Shown: in pieces, positions 38,501 to 45,786 of the stretch | How positions within the stretch are numbered: the stretch's first letter is position 1 | How the letters are laid out: the number at the start of each line of letters is the position of its first letter | Assembly: GCA_002457315.1 (NCBI GenBank) | Contig: NTKI01000002.1 | Location: forward strand, 109,986 to 173,985 | Source of the DNA: Rhodothermaeota bacterium MED-G19 | GTDB lineage: Bacteria; Bacteroidota; Bacteroidia; Cytophagales; MED-G16 | Length of the DNA: 64,000 nt | Reading direction: 5' to 3' | The notes under the pieces: model-generated | Databases searched by the model: none | What the model was told of the DNA's origin: nothing | The model's input: only the letters and a program-made list of their open reading frames with translations | Program-made: the position numbers and the translations under genes

Positions 38501-38632
38501 ATTAAGAACATATTTAGTTCCTATTCCAAAGCTAACAACATTAAAATCTTCAGTTTCAATGTTATTAAGTTGAGAAAAGGATTTTTTAAAAGGTAGTATA
38601 AGTAGAATAGCTAATATCAGTATATTTTTCAT
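35567..38632 (-). CDS. Secreted HExxH peptidase fused to a propeller and an outer-membrane barrel
   Basis: This 1021-aa protein has four parts. Residues 1 to 20 are a signal peptide. Residues about 30 to 290 hold a gluzincin-type peptidase domain with the zinc site MNHELVHITAL (HExxH) and a glutamate about 55 residues on in WLHEGIAVFVE, the arrangement of peptidase MA-like families. Residues about 300 to 610 are TolB/WD40-like propeller blades (for example ISPDGTRLSAAVADYFGNQY and FTDDGKFLIGSS). Residues about 640 to 1021 form a barrel of the Omp85/TolC-independent type with a terminal phenylalanine (WMISLKF). Together these would place a peptidase and a propeller in the periplasm or at the surface, tethered by the barrel. 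The active-site motifs are intact. PrsW follows by 5 bp. The function is unknown. Confidence 0.8.
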   Translation of the reverse strand: MKNILILAILLILPFKKSFSQLNNIETEDFNVVSFGIGTKYVLNHSVRCAHNALNFHRELFDYEPREKISVFIQDFGDYGNGGATSIPVNFVSTCISPMNYAFESSVAGERVFAIMNHELVHITALDNASSTDVFYQKFFGGKVLNTSDHPISMFYSYLTSPRYYSPRWLHEGIAVFVETWMAGGVGNALGNYDEMFFRTRVLENSRIYSAQGLESEGTTADFMSKANSYYYGTRFMSYLAHEFNPEKLIEWIKRKDGSKRGFAANFKHVFDLNISKAWDNWILFEKEFQNQNIESLRESKITDDTRISERILGGVSHAFFDKRRDKIYVAVNYPGKVPHLASLDITSGKIKRLTDIKGPALFNVTSLAYDEKNDFLFYTTDNSANRDLYSYNLRNGQNALLQKNFRSGDLAFNKKDQSLWAVMHMNGINTVIRIPKFNSENPNQYYSEWEQKYTLPYGHDIFDLDISPDGTRLSAAVADYFGNQYLNIYDLSSIDNLNKEDIKFDEVFNFEVASPQTFKFTDDGKFLIGSSFYSGVSNIFRVNVETLEIEVMSNAITGYFRPIQIDADRMFCFRYTSDGFAPVMIPNAPVDNVSSIEFLGNKTVQKHPVLKSWKTEIPTESTFEGNEINSNEGYYESGKQMSLNYAYPIVVGYKKNVGVGYRFNFKDPFGFREIDFSISYTPKEWKNGLIEGDGNLEKDEQIHSSINYSAVRLGGFMSGNYNIFAAYNRANFYDLFGPTQRSRKGVNFGFDYSNSIVYDPPSILDVNLGFTGYYGLDQSPEFQQINFNPDEFNTNLFYDVQASLSFSHLKRSVGAVEGEKGINTSLAVSSSISEGNFYPKAYGNLDLGIQLPIKHTSLWFRNSFGNSFSDKINPFTRFGFASFGNNYIDRYSSKMYRNIFSFPGVSFDSDRLLLAKSFYKAMAELVLPPLRFRKFGFFNFFVTNISPSIFASKLYSNDIVSTLPNNPEIKENFSNIGIQFDTKLVMFSHLSAVFSVGWARAYDNNMDNMSYDEWMISLKF

Positions 38633-38658
38633 AATTAGAATTTATATCGTTTTTAACC

Positions 38659-38693
38659 AAAAAAAAAGGAGAAAATAAAATATTTTCTCCTTT
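38659..38693 (-). terminator. Rho-independent terminator of the nonapeptide-repeat gene
   Basis: On the minus strand a 13-bp perfect stem (AAAGGAGAAAATA with TATTTTCTCCTTT, loop of 3) runs directly into nine T residues. It lies 21 bp after the repeat gene stop and before the peptidase-barrel gene start at 38632, separating the two transcription units. Confidence 0.88.
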
Positions 38694-38714
38694 ACAACTT
38701 ACTTCAGAATTAAA

Positions 38715-39770
38715 TTACATGTTCTTCTGAAATTTAGCACCCTTCATGAACTTCTGAAAATCAGCACCTTTCATAAACTTCTCAAATGTTTGACCTTTTG
38801 CAAATTTAGCATAAGCCGAACTTTTCATAAATTTTTGAAAATCACCTCTCATCATGAATTTAGCAAAGTCTTGATTTTTAGCAAATTTTTGGAAAGATGA
38901 ACTCTTTGCAAATTTTTCAAAATCAGCACCTTTCATGAATTTCTGTAAATCAGCACCCTTCATAAATTTTTGAAGTGTTGCATCTTTCATGAATTTCTGG
39001 AAATCAACACCTTTCATAAATTTCTGGAAGTCAGCGCCCTTCATAAACTTTTGAAAAGCTGCATCTTTTTGAAATTTCTGAAAATCTGCACCATTCTTCA
39101 TGAATTTCTGAAATTGATCATTCTTCATAAATTTCTGGAACTCAGCACCCTTCATAAATTTCTGAAAATCAGAAATTTTATTAAAGGTTGCAGGATTAAT
39201 AGATCCAACTAGTACTGTACCACCTTCTCCAGCAATTCCAGAATCATTATTAGCAGGATTTCCTCTCTGCCCTGTTATATATGTCTCCTCAGAATTAGCT
39301 TGGTTTAATGAACGATTAGAACTCATTGTTCCTCTATTACCACTCATATTACCTCTGGATTGAATAGCATCATCATCTAAATTTCCTCCCTTATCTATTT
39401 TACCACCATTATTAAATTCTAGGCTTCTATATATATCACCTAATATTCCAATTCCATCTTTGTTATCTAAAACTTTAACAAAATCAGGATCAGAAGCTAA
39501 TTTTGAAAACTCACCAGATGTGATCATATTCTGAAAATCTGGATTGTTCAAAACATCTTGAATTTCTTCACCGTCTAGCTCTACGACGACATCGTTCTTA
39601 CTTACGTACTTATCGGCTTTTTTTACACCTTTAATCCCAGAACTTGTTCCTTGTGAAGGATCAATTAATCCAGATTGTACCATTAAATAAGAAACTGCGC
39701 CTAAAACAACAACAACAGCTATCATTAAGAAATTCAATTTACCATGCACTTTATTTGTATGCTTACTCAT
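38715..39770 (-). CDS. Membrane-anchored protein with 17 Phe/Lys-rich nonapeptide repeats
   Basis: This 351-aa protein has a short basic N-terminus (KHTNKVHGK), one membrane segment (residues 14 to 32) and then a periplasmic part of three zones. Residues 57 to 103 are acidic and contain three weak repeats with F at every ninth position (PDFQNMITS, GEFSKLASD, PDFVKVLDN). Residues 104 to 199 are a Gly/Asn/Ser-rich linker. Residues 200 to 351 are 17 tandem copies of xxFQKFMKx, the last one cut to FQKNM; one copy has a 1-residue insertion. Each unit has two aromatic positions and about two lysines, so the array is strongly basic and Phe-rich. No family is recognised, and the three weak copies echo STI1-type NPxF repeats only loosely. 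A strong terminator follows the gene. Function is unknown. Confidence 0.85.
   Translation of the reverse strand: MSKHTNKVHGKLNFLMIAVVVVLGAVSYLMVQSGLIDPSQGTSSGIKGVKKADKYVSKNDVVVELDGEEIQDVLNNPDFQNMITSGEFSKLASDPDFVKVLDNKDGIGILGDIYRSLEFNNGGKIDKGGNLDDDAIQSRGNMSGNRGTMSSNRSLNQANSEETYITGQRGNPANNDSGIAGEGGTVLVGSINPATFNKISDFQKFMKGAEFQKFMKNDQFQKFMKNGADFQKFQKDAAFQKFMKGADFQKFMKGVDFQKFMKDATLQKFMKGADLQKFMKGADFEKFAKSSSFQKFAKNQDFAKFMMRGDFQKFMKSSAYAKFAKGQTFEKFMKGADFQKFMKGAKFQKNM
38718..39173 (-). repeat. 27-bp coding minisatellite (17 units)
   Basis: This is the DNA array behind the nonapeptide repeats, with unit length 27 bp and one 30-bp unit. Units are diverged at third positions and at a few codons, so the array is not a recent collapse artefact, but adjacent near-identical units (for example those around 39000-39050) could still change number by recombination or slippage. 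There are no spacers and the reading frame is kept throughout. Confidence 0.85.
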
Positions 39771-39933
39771 AATTTTAAATTTTAATATTTAATTAAACAA
39801 AAATCACTTCCCAAACAACTTTAAACGTTTTTTGGTCAATTGAACCTTAAATATACAAAAAAAAAGAAATATGGATTTTTAATTACTTGATATTTGATAT
39901 ACACTATATTTATAGAAGAAAATTATATTAAAG

Positions 39934-40251
39934 ATGAAAATTATTACAATATTACTTTTAGTGTCAAGTTTAACATTAAATGACAAACTTTTTGGGATAT
40001 GGAAGTCTACAGACAACAATTCTGTCCAATATCTAAACTTCAAATCAGATGGAAAACTTTTAGAAGTTAAAAATAAAGAAACATATAGGTATGATTTCAC
40101 TACAAAAGAAAACTTTATACAATTAGAATTAAAAAATGGAGGTAGTATAGAACAATCATTCTATATTAATGGAGACACTCTAGTGATTCAATCTTTTGTT
40201 GATGGGGAGCCAATCCTAAATAAATATGTCAAAGAGAAATTAGCTCTATAG
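39934..40251 (+). CDS. Small secreted lipocalin-like protein
   Basis: This 105-aa protein has a short signal-like N-terminus (MKIITILLLVSSLTL). A compact beta-rich domain follows: LFGIWKSTDNNSVQYLNFKSDGK near the start and FYINGDTLVIQSF near the end. The G-x-W near the start and the INGDTL hairpin are shared with the protein at 43528-43923 and, more weakly, with 29390-29767. These look like one family of small lipocalin or DUF4488-type domains. Function is unknown. The stop TAG directly abuts the ATG of the tiny basic protein (TAGATG). Confidence 0.72.
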   Translation: MKIITILLLVSSLTLNDKLFGIWKSTDNNSVQYLNFKSDGKLLEVKNKETYRYDFTTKENFIQLELKNGGSIEQSFYINGDTLVIQSFVDGEPILNKYVKEKLAL

Positions 40252-40377
40252 ATGACAAATAAAAAAAAAGATGAGTCTAAAGGGCATCTTGCACAAATTG
40301 TAAGAAGAAAGAACTCTACTAAAATAAAACCATCCGGGAAAATCTATAAAAGAAATAAAAAAATTAAAGATGAATAG
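40252..40377 (+). CDS. Tiny basic protein (41 aa), tentative
   Basis: An ATG directly follows the stop of the preceding gene (TAGATG), and the frame runs to TAG at 40375-40377, overlapping the M20 peptidase start by 8 bp. The 41 residues are very basic (KKKDES, VRRKNS, IKPSGKIYKRNKK), with no hydrophobic segment. The gap would otherwise be an unusual 118 bp within a same-strand run. Coupled reading is plausible, but coding status rests on position alone, and lysine-rich frames arise easily in AT-rich DNA. Confidence 0.45.
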   Translation: MTNKKKDESKGHLAQIVRRKNSTKIKPSGKIYKRNKKIKDE

Positions 40378-41902
40378 ATTTCTTATTTGGTTTTTTTTTC
40401 TATCTATAAGTGATGGAGTATCTCAAAGCAGAAACCAAATTATAGAAAGCACCAATGAAATAATTCAAAATAATTGGGACAAATTTTTTGAATTATTATC
40501 AATTCCTAATGATGGATATGATTCCTATAATATTGAAAGAAATATACAATGGTGTGAAGAAACCTTTATTAACCTAGGTTTTCAACTTGAAAGGGTTAAG
40601 GCTAGAAGCACTAGTCCAGATATGCCTAATCACCCACTTCTTATCGGCAATAAATTTATATCTAAGAAATTAAAAACAGTACTTATATATTTTCATATGG
40701 ATGGTCAGCCTGTTGATCCATCTAAATGGAATCAAGAAGATCCTTTTTTACCAACTCTTATGGAGAATGTTAATGGTGAATGGAAAAAAATTGAAAAAGA
40801 TAAAATTTATTCAAATCCAGACAAAGACTGGAGAATTTTTGGTAGGTCTACTAGTGATGATAAAGGACCACCTATGATGTTAGTAAATGCACTTAAAGTA
40901 CTTGATAAATTAAATAAAAAACCAAAATTCAATATTAAATTAATTATTGATTTTCAAGAAGAAATGGGTTCTCCAACAATTGTCAGTGCAGTCTCAATGT
41001 ACAAAGATAAGCTTGAATCAGATTTTCTATTAATAATTGATGGACCTTCTCATCCAAGTAATATCCCTACACTCACTTTTGGAGCTAGAGGTATAAGCAG
41101 GGTTACCCTAACATCATATGGACCTATAAAACCTCAACATAGTGGGCACTTTGGAAATTATGCTCCTAATCCAGCAATGAATCTTTCGAAGATACTTTCT
41201 TCTATGAAAGATTACAATGGTAAAGTAATTATACCAGGCTTTTATGATGGAATAACATTAGATGAAAAAATAAAATCAGTTCTAGATGCTGTTCCAGATG
41301 ATGAAGAAAAAATAAAAAATGAATTACAGATTTCAACACCTGATAAAGTTGGCAAAAATTATCAGGAAGCTATTCAATACCCTTCTCTAAACATAAGAGG
41401 CTTACAATCTGGGTGGGTAAAAAAAGAAGCAAGGACTATTGTTCCTGACATTGCAATAGCTGAAATAGATGTAAGACTAGTAAAAGAATCAAATCCTGAT
41501 AGACTTTTAAAGTTAATTAAAGATCATATTATAAGTGAAGGGGCTTATGTGATTGAAAATAGGGATCCAACCCATGAGGAGAGATTAACAAAATCTAACA
41601 TCATAAGGTTTGATTCTAAAATTAGCTACTTAGCATTCAGAACAGAAATTGATTCGCCAATAGGTCTCTGGGCATCCAGTGCTATAAGTAAAGCATTTGA
41701 AATTACCCCCATCAAAAAAAGAACATCTGGAGGCTCTATACCTATTTCACCATTCGTAACCACCTTAAATGTTCCAGCTCTTACCTACCCTTCAGTAAAT
41801 AAGGATAATAACCAACACAGTCCAAATGAAAATATTAGGATTGGAAATTTTATTGATGGAACAATAGGTATGGTTTATCTTCTTTTGGAAGAGATCAACT
41901 AA
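40370..41902 (+). CDS. Secreted M20 family metallopeptidase
   Basis: This 510-aa protein has a signal peptide (1 to about 19) and an M20 (ArgE/DapE/CPG2) fold. The first zinc ligand is in IYFHMDGQPVD and the bridging aspartate in FGRSTSDDKGP. The catalytic glutamate pair is in IDFQEEMGSP, and the last zinc histidine is near NNQHSPNENI. Members this long are dipeptidases or carboxypeptidases acting on small peptides. The lid domain lies around residues 230 to 380. Cytoplasmic M20 enzymes are more common; the signal peptide suggests periplasmic peptide trimming. The end overlaps the convergent pspC-like gene by 4 bp. Confidence 0.9.
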   Translation: MNRFLIWFFFLSISDGVSQSRNQIIESTNEIIQNNWDKFFELLSIPNDGYDSYNIERNIQWCEETFINLGFQLERVKARSTSPDMPNHPLLIGNKFISKKLKTVLIYFHMDGQPVDPSKWNQEDPFLPTLMENVNGEWKKIEKDKIYSNPDKDWRIFGRSTSDDKGPPMMLVNALKVLDKLNKKPKFNIKLIIDFQEEMGSPTIVSAVSMYKDKLESDFLLIIDGPSHPSNIPTLTFGARGISRVTLTSYGPIKPQHSGHFGNYAPNPAMNLSKILSSMKDYNGKVIIPGFYDGITLDEKIKSVLDAVPDDEEKIKNELQISTPDKVGKNYQEAIQYPSLNIRGLQSGWVKKEARTIVPDIAIAEIDVRLVKESNPDRLLKLIKDHIISEGAYVIENRDPTHEERLTKSNIIRFDSKISYLAFRTEIDSPIGLWASSAISKAFEITPIKKRTSGGSIPISPFVTTLNVPALTYPSVNKDNNQHSPNENIRIGNFIDGTIGMVYLLLEEIN

Positions 41903-42084
41903 TGTTTATCAGGAATTATAATCCAGGCAATAATGTATGTTAAAATTCCACCAAGAGATGGGAGCAAGAAAAGAGTAATAAAAATTAGTCTAAATATTAT
42001 AGGATCAATATCAAAGTAATTTCCTAATCCTTCACATACTCCACCTAAAATACCATTTTGACTATCTCTATATATTCTTCTCAT
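41899..42084 (-). CDS. PspC domain small membrane protein
   Basis: This 61-aa protein is a single PspC domain: RRIYRDSQNGILGGVCEGLG, then FDIDPIIFRLIFI and a second hydrophobic segment ending IAWIIIPDKH. PspC domains occur in the phage-shock and cell-envelope stress systems. Stand-alone copies of about 60 aa are frequent in Bacteroidota with no known partner. It starts inside the end of the outer-membrane protein gene (17-bp overlap), suggesting coupled translation. Confidence 0.9.
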   Translation of the reverse strand: MRRIYRDSQNGILGGVCEGLGNYFDIDPIIFRLIFITLFLLPSLGGILTYIIAWIIIPDKH

Positions 42085-42727
42085 CTGAATTAAATTTAAA
42101 TAAATTAAAACTAATTCTAATTTGAGAAGAAAGATTTCTTATTGAAGATCCTCCTCCTCCTCCAGGTCTAGTGTTTAATAGACCATAAGATAAAAATCCT
42201 CCAATAGATACTTTGTTAATAACATAGTTTAATCCAAATTGAAGGCCAAAGTCTAAAGGTTTTAATGTATCAGGAGGTTCTTTAATTAAATTATTTCCTA
42301 TTATCCCAAATACTTTATTTTTAGTTAGGTTGTTAATAAGGTATTCCCTTACAGCAATTCCAAAATATGATCCAAATTCTATAGATAGGTTTTCAGATGA
42401 GATGATTTTAGCACGAAAAGGGATTATGATATAGTTAGAATAAGACCTAACTCTAACTCCTGATTGATTGTTTGTGTAACCCTTCACAGAATAATTAAAT
42501 TCCGAGACTATGGAAAATTCATCATTTATCAGATATTCTATGTTTAGTCCTTCAGATAAGGCAGGAAGGAAACCCTTACCATAATTAAAGTCATCAGAAG
42601 CATTATTTGTTACTATTGTTGAAAAATTAACTCCCGTATGTAACCCTAGTTTTATTTTATTTGAAAATAAATTAAAGGTGAAAAAAATTAAAACTAACGT
42701 AAAATAAAATTTTATTTTTGGTTCCAC
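42068..42727 (-). CDS. Outer-membrane beta-barrel protein (PorT-like fold)
   Basis: This 219-aa protein has a signal peptide (residues 1 to about 21) and the eight-strand barrel pattern of small Bacteroidota outer-membrane proteins: KLGLHTGVNFSTIV, then INIEYLINDEFSIVSEFNYS-like strands and a final LSSQIRISFNLFKF. The only sensible start is a GTG at 42727, because no ATG is in frame before the leader. It is a possible sensor or structural protein. The downstream pspC-like gene overlaps it. Confidence 0.78.
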   Translation of the reverse strand: MEPKIKFYFTLVLIFFTFNLFSNKIKLGLHTGVNFSTIVTNNASDDFNYGKGFLPALSEGLNIEYLINDEFSIVSEFNYSVKGYTNNQSGVRVRSYSNYIIIPFRAKIISSENLSIEFGSYFGIAVREYLINNLTKNKVFGIIGNNLIKEPPDTLKPLDFGLQFGLNYVINKVSIGGFLSYGLLNTRPGGGGGSSIRNLSSQIRISFNLFKFNSDEKNI

Positions 42728-42766
42728 ATTTATATTTTAACCTAATAATAAATAATAAATTGTAAT

Positions 42767-43531
42767 ATGTTATCAGTAAAAAGATTAAATCTTGACTCTT
42801 CTTGGCATATCAGTTATAACAATTCTGACTTTTTAATTGATCCTTGGTTAATTGGATCAGAAGTTGATGGGTTTAAATGGTTAAATGAACAATGGCATAT
42901 TAAAGAACCTGTTCAAATTTCAGAATTACCCAACTATAACTTTATCCTTCTTTCTCAAAACTATGAGGATCATTGCCATTTAAAAACTTTAAAAAAGTTA
43001 CCAGAAGACAAAACACTAATTGCTACTGAAAAAGCATATAAGAAATTAAAAAAAGAATTTCCAAAACGGAAAATAATCCTTATTGAAGATAATAAAGCAA
43101 TATCTCATGGTGATCTGACCTTTATTTCATTAAGGCCTGATAAAATTCTTGATCCAGTATATTATTCAGTTGTAATTATTAATAGTGAAAAAGAAGCAAT
43201 ATTTTATGCTCCTCATGGTTTTACATTAAATGAGAAACAACTTGAATTATTTAATCAAAATAAAACTAAATTGCTAATAACAACTTTTACGGAATTTGAG
43301 ATTCCAAAAATTATGGGAGGAAAAGTTAATCCTGGAATGGAAAATGTGCATGAATTATATAATCAAATAAACCCAGAGAATACAATCAATACTCATGATG
43401 AAGAAAAGAAAGCAAAGGGTTTAGTGTCATCTCTAGCAAAAATAAAGTATGCAGACTATGATAAAATTGAATCTAATAATTCAATTAATTTTATAAGAAT
43501 AGATAACTACACTAAAAAAATAATAACGTGA
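42767..43531 (+). CDS. MBL-fold protein with altered metal site
   Basis: This 254-aa cytoplasmic protein has a metallo-beta-lactamase fold of the UlaG/COG2220 type: FLIDPWLIGSEV near residue 20, LLSQNYEDHCHLKTL, and SVVIINSEKEAIFYAPHGF. The usual HxHxDH metal motif is QNYEDHCH, so the first two histidines are replaced by Gln and Tyr while the Asp-His pair remains. This replacement is found in a subgroup also known in plants, so it is a family trait. It may bind one metal or none. Function is unknown. The stop overlaps the GTG start of the next gene by 4 bp. Confidence 0.82.
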   Translation: MLSVKRLNLDSSWHISYNNSDFLIDPWLIGSEVDGFKWLNEQWHIKEPVQISELPNYNFILLSQNYEDHCHLKTLKKLPEDKTLIATEKAYKKLKKEFPKRKIILIEDNKAISHGDLTFISLRPDKILDPVYYSVVIINSEKEAIFYAPHGFTLNEKQLELFNQNKTKLLITTFTEFEIPKIMGGKVNPGMENVHELYNQINPENTINTHDEEKKAKGLVSSLAKIKYADYDKIESNNSINFIRIDNYTKKIIT

Positions 43532-43923
43532 TATTAAAATTAATACTGTCTTTTTTATTAATTCATGTTAATGTAGAGGTTGAAAAAGAAAACTTGGTTG
43601 GTAACTGGGAAAGAGTTTGCCTAGAGAATGAGGCATTAGGATTTCAAATTTCACATTGCAATTTTTTTGGGGATAGAGAAATGTTTATAAATGAGTGGAA
43701 TTATATAGAGATGACTTTTAAAAATGGAGAAAGAAGGTTTTATGATTATAGCCTTGATGGTGATAAGCTAATAATATTTTATAAGTATAACGAGAAGATT
43801 GATACTAGTATCACTATAGATGGAGACACTCTAATCATTGAATCCAAAGAAATATATAATGAGATGATGAACAGAAAATTTGAAGCAGAGTATAACAGAG
43901 TTTATTTTGTTAGAGATAATTAA
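43528..43923 (+). CDS. Small secreted lipocalin-like protein (GTG start)
   Basis: This 131-aa protein starts at a GTG that overlaps the preceding TGA (GTGA). No ATG is in frame before the signal peptide. The signal peptide is followed by LVGNWERV and, later, ISLDGDKLIIFY-like and TIDGDTLIIES hairpins. It shares the G-x-W start and I-x-GDTL motif with the protein at 39934-40251 and is probably its paralogue. Function is unknown. It ends 4 bp into the convergent hemolysin-III gene. Confidence 0.72.
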   Translation: MILKLILSFLLIHVNVEVEKENLVGNWERVCLENEALGFQISHCNFFGDREMFINEWNYIEMTFKNGERRFYDYSLDGDKLIIFYKYNEKIDTSITIDGDTLIIESKEIYNEMMNRKFEAEYNRVYFVRDN

Positions 43924-44552
43924 ATTATAGTATTCATCATCAAAAAATGACAAAAGGCTCCAGCTAAAACAAAAAAATGCCATATCACATGATTAAACTT
44001 CAGATTATCCATGGAATAAAAAATGGTGCCAATTGTATACATAAGCCCTCCAATAACCATCAGAGTTATAGCAATTTCGGAGAAAGAATTTAATACAGCT
44101 CCAAAATCAATTATTATTAACCATCCCATGATAAGGTATATAATCAATGTAGCCTTCTCAAAATATTTAAAAAAGAATATTTTATGAATTATTCCTGTAA
44201 TTGCCATAAACCATATAATTACTAATATTTCATTTCCCATACTATGTCCTAATTTTAGAATTAAGGGAGGAGTGTAAGAACCTGCTATAAGAAAATAGAT
44301 ACTTATATGATCAATCTTCTGTAAAAAATAAGAATATTTTGTATCAATAAAATAATGATAAATAGTAGATGACCCAAACATAAAGATAAGTGAAAAGCCA
44401 TATATAATAGATGAAAATAATTTTTCATCTGAAGGATAAATTAGAGACTTATTGATTAAAAAAAAAGTCCCTAAAAGACTAAGTAACAAACCAAATCCAT
44501 GAGTTTGATAATTTAACTTTTTCTCAAAATCTGACTCTATTCTTTCACTCAA
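43920..44552 (-). CDS. Hemolysin III / PAQR family membrane protein
   Basis: This 210-aa protein has seven predicted membrane segments and the conserved histidines of the HlyIII/PAQR family in STIYHYF and, at the C-terminus, HVIWHFFVLAGAFCHF, likely metal ligands. FLIAGSYTPPLI is the family's central motif. Despite the name there is no evidence of hemolysis, and relatives act as ceramidase-like or receptor proteins. The start is a TTG at 44552; no ATG is available before THGFGLLLS. It stands divergent from the P1 peptidase operon. Confidence 0.87.
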   Translation of the reverse strand: MSERIESDFEKKLNYQTHGFGLLLSLLGTFFLINKSLIYPSDEKLFSSIIYGFSLIFMFGSSTIYHYFIDTKYSYFLQKIDHISIYFLIAGSYTPPLILKLGHSMGNEILVIIWFMAITGIIHKIFFFKYFEKATLIIYLIMGWLIIIDFGAVLNSFSEIAITLMVIGGLMYTIGTIFYSMDNLKFNHVIWHFFVLAGAFCHFLMMNTII

Positions 44553-44616
44553 AATTTTATATATAATTTGATAAAATATTATTTATTGATTTATATATAT
44601 TTAAATTATCAATCAA

Positions 44617-45786
44617 ATGAAAATTTATATAACAATTTTAATTCTATCAATATTTAGTATTGAAATTTTTTCTCAAGATAAAATTAGAGCTAGAGATTTA
44701 GGCATACCATTTAATGGAAATCCTGGAAAATATAACTCTATTACAGATGTTGAAGGAATCCTTGTGGGACATGAGACTATAATCGAGGGAGATGGAAATC
44801 TGATAGTTGGTAAAGGTCCAGTTAGAACTGGAGTAACCTCTATATTACCAAGAGGAATGAAATATGATCCAGTATTTGCTGGATGGTACTCCTTAAATGG
44901 AAATGGTGAAATGACAGGCACTACTTGGGTTGAAGAATCTGGATTCTTAGAAGGTCCAATAATGATAACAAATACTCATAGTGTAGGTGTTGTTCGGGAT
45001 GCGGTTATAGAATGGAGTTATAAAAATAAATTTTTTAAAACACTATATAATATTAAGGATCTATTCTGGGCATTACCAGTTGTAGCTGAGACATATGACG
45101 GATCACTGAATGACATTAACGGATTTCATGTTACAAAAGAACATGCTTTTAATGCACTTAATAATGCAAAAGGTGGCATAATAAGTGAGGGAAATGTTGG
45201 TGGTGGGACAGGTATGACATGCCATGGATTTAAAGGAGGCATTGGTACATCTTCTAGGAAAATATCTGTAAAAGAAGAAGAATATACACTTGGAGTATTA
45301 GTTCAGGCAAACTATGGGAGTAGAGATGAATTAACTATCGCAGGTGTACCTATTGGTAAAGAAATTAAAAATTTACAACCAAAAATTACTTTTGGTGAAA
45401 AAAGAGAAGGTCTGGGATCAATAATTGTAGTAGTAGCTACAGATGCTCCATTGCTTCCCAACCAATTGAAGAGATTGGCAAGAAGAGTGCCAATAGGAAT
45501 TTCTAAAGTTGGGGGTTTTGGCTCAAACGGTTCTGGAGATATTTTTATTGCTTTCTCTACAGCAAATTCAGGAGCATATAATAGAGAAGAAATAAGAAAT
45601 ATTAATTTTTTGCCAAATGATCTAATGAATCCATTCTTGAATGCCACATCACAGGCTACAGAAGAAGCTATAATCAATGCATTAGTATCAGCTGAAACAA
45701 TGACAGGTATAAATAATAACACAGTATATAAGTTACCACATAACGAATTAAAAAATATCTTAAAAAAATACAATAGGTTAAAATGA
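44617..45786 (+). CDS. P1 family aminopeptidase (DmpA/BapA-like), secreted
   Basis: This 389-aa protein has a signal peptide (1 to about 19). P1 peptidases are made as one chain that cleaves itself. The site is expected at Gly267-Ser268 in GLGSIIVVVATDAPL, where Ser268 becomes the N-terminal nucleophile of a beta subunit of about 122 residues. VQANYGSRDELTIAG and SNGSGDIFIAFSTAN are also conserved. DmpA releases D- or L-amino acids, while BapA removes N-terminal beta-amino acids such as beta-alanine. It is the first gene of the operon with an omega-aminotransferase and a semialdehyde dehydrogenase, which favours a beta-peptide substrate. The stop overlaps the next ATG by 4 bp. Confidence 0.88.
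   Translation: MKIYITILILSIFSIEIFSQDKIRARDLGIPFNGNPGKYNSITDVEGILVGHETIIEGDGNLIVGKGPVRTGVTSILPRGMKYDPVFAGWYSLNGNGEMTGTTWVEESGFLEGPIMITNTHSVGVVRDAVIEWSYKNKFFKTLYNIKDLFWALPVVAETYDGSLNDINGFHVTKEHAFNALNNAKGGIISEGNVGGGTGMTCHGFKGGIGTSSRKISVKEEEYTLGVLVQANYGSRDELTIAGVPIGKEIKNLQPKITFGEKREGLGSIIVVVATDAPLLPNQLKRLARRVPIGISKVGGFGSNGSGDIFIAFSTANSGAYNREEIRNINFLPNDLMNPFLNATSQATEEAIINALVSAETMTGINNNTVYKLPHNELKNILKKYNRLK

Noticed and set aside
38718..39173. CRISPR-like array of 27-bp repeats
   Set aside because: Units follow one another without spacers, keep one reading frame and encode a repeat protein. No cas genes are present.
38970..39212. 80-codon plus-strand frame rich in HKFLE
   Set aside because: It is the mirror of the repeat array in another frame; repeats in one frame force repeats in all six.
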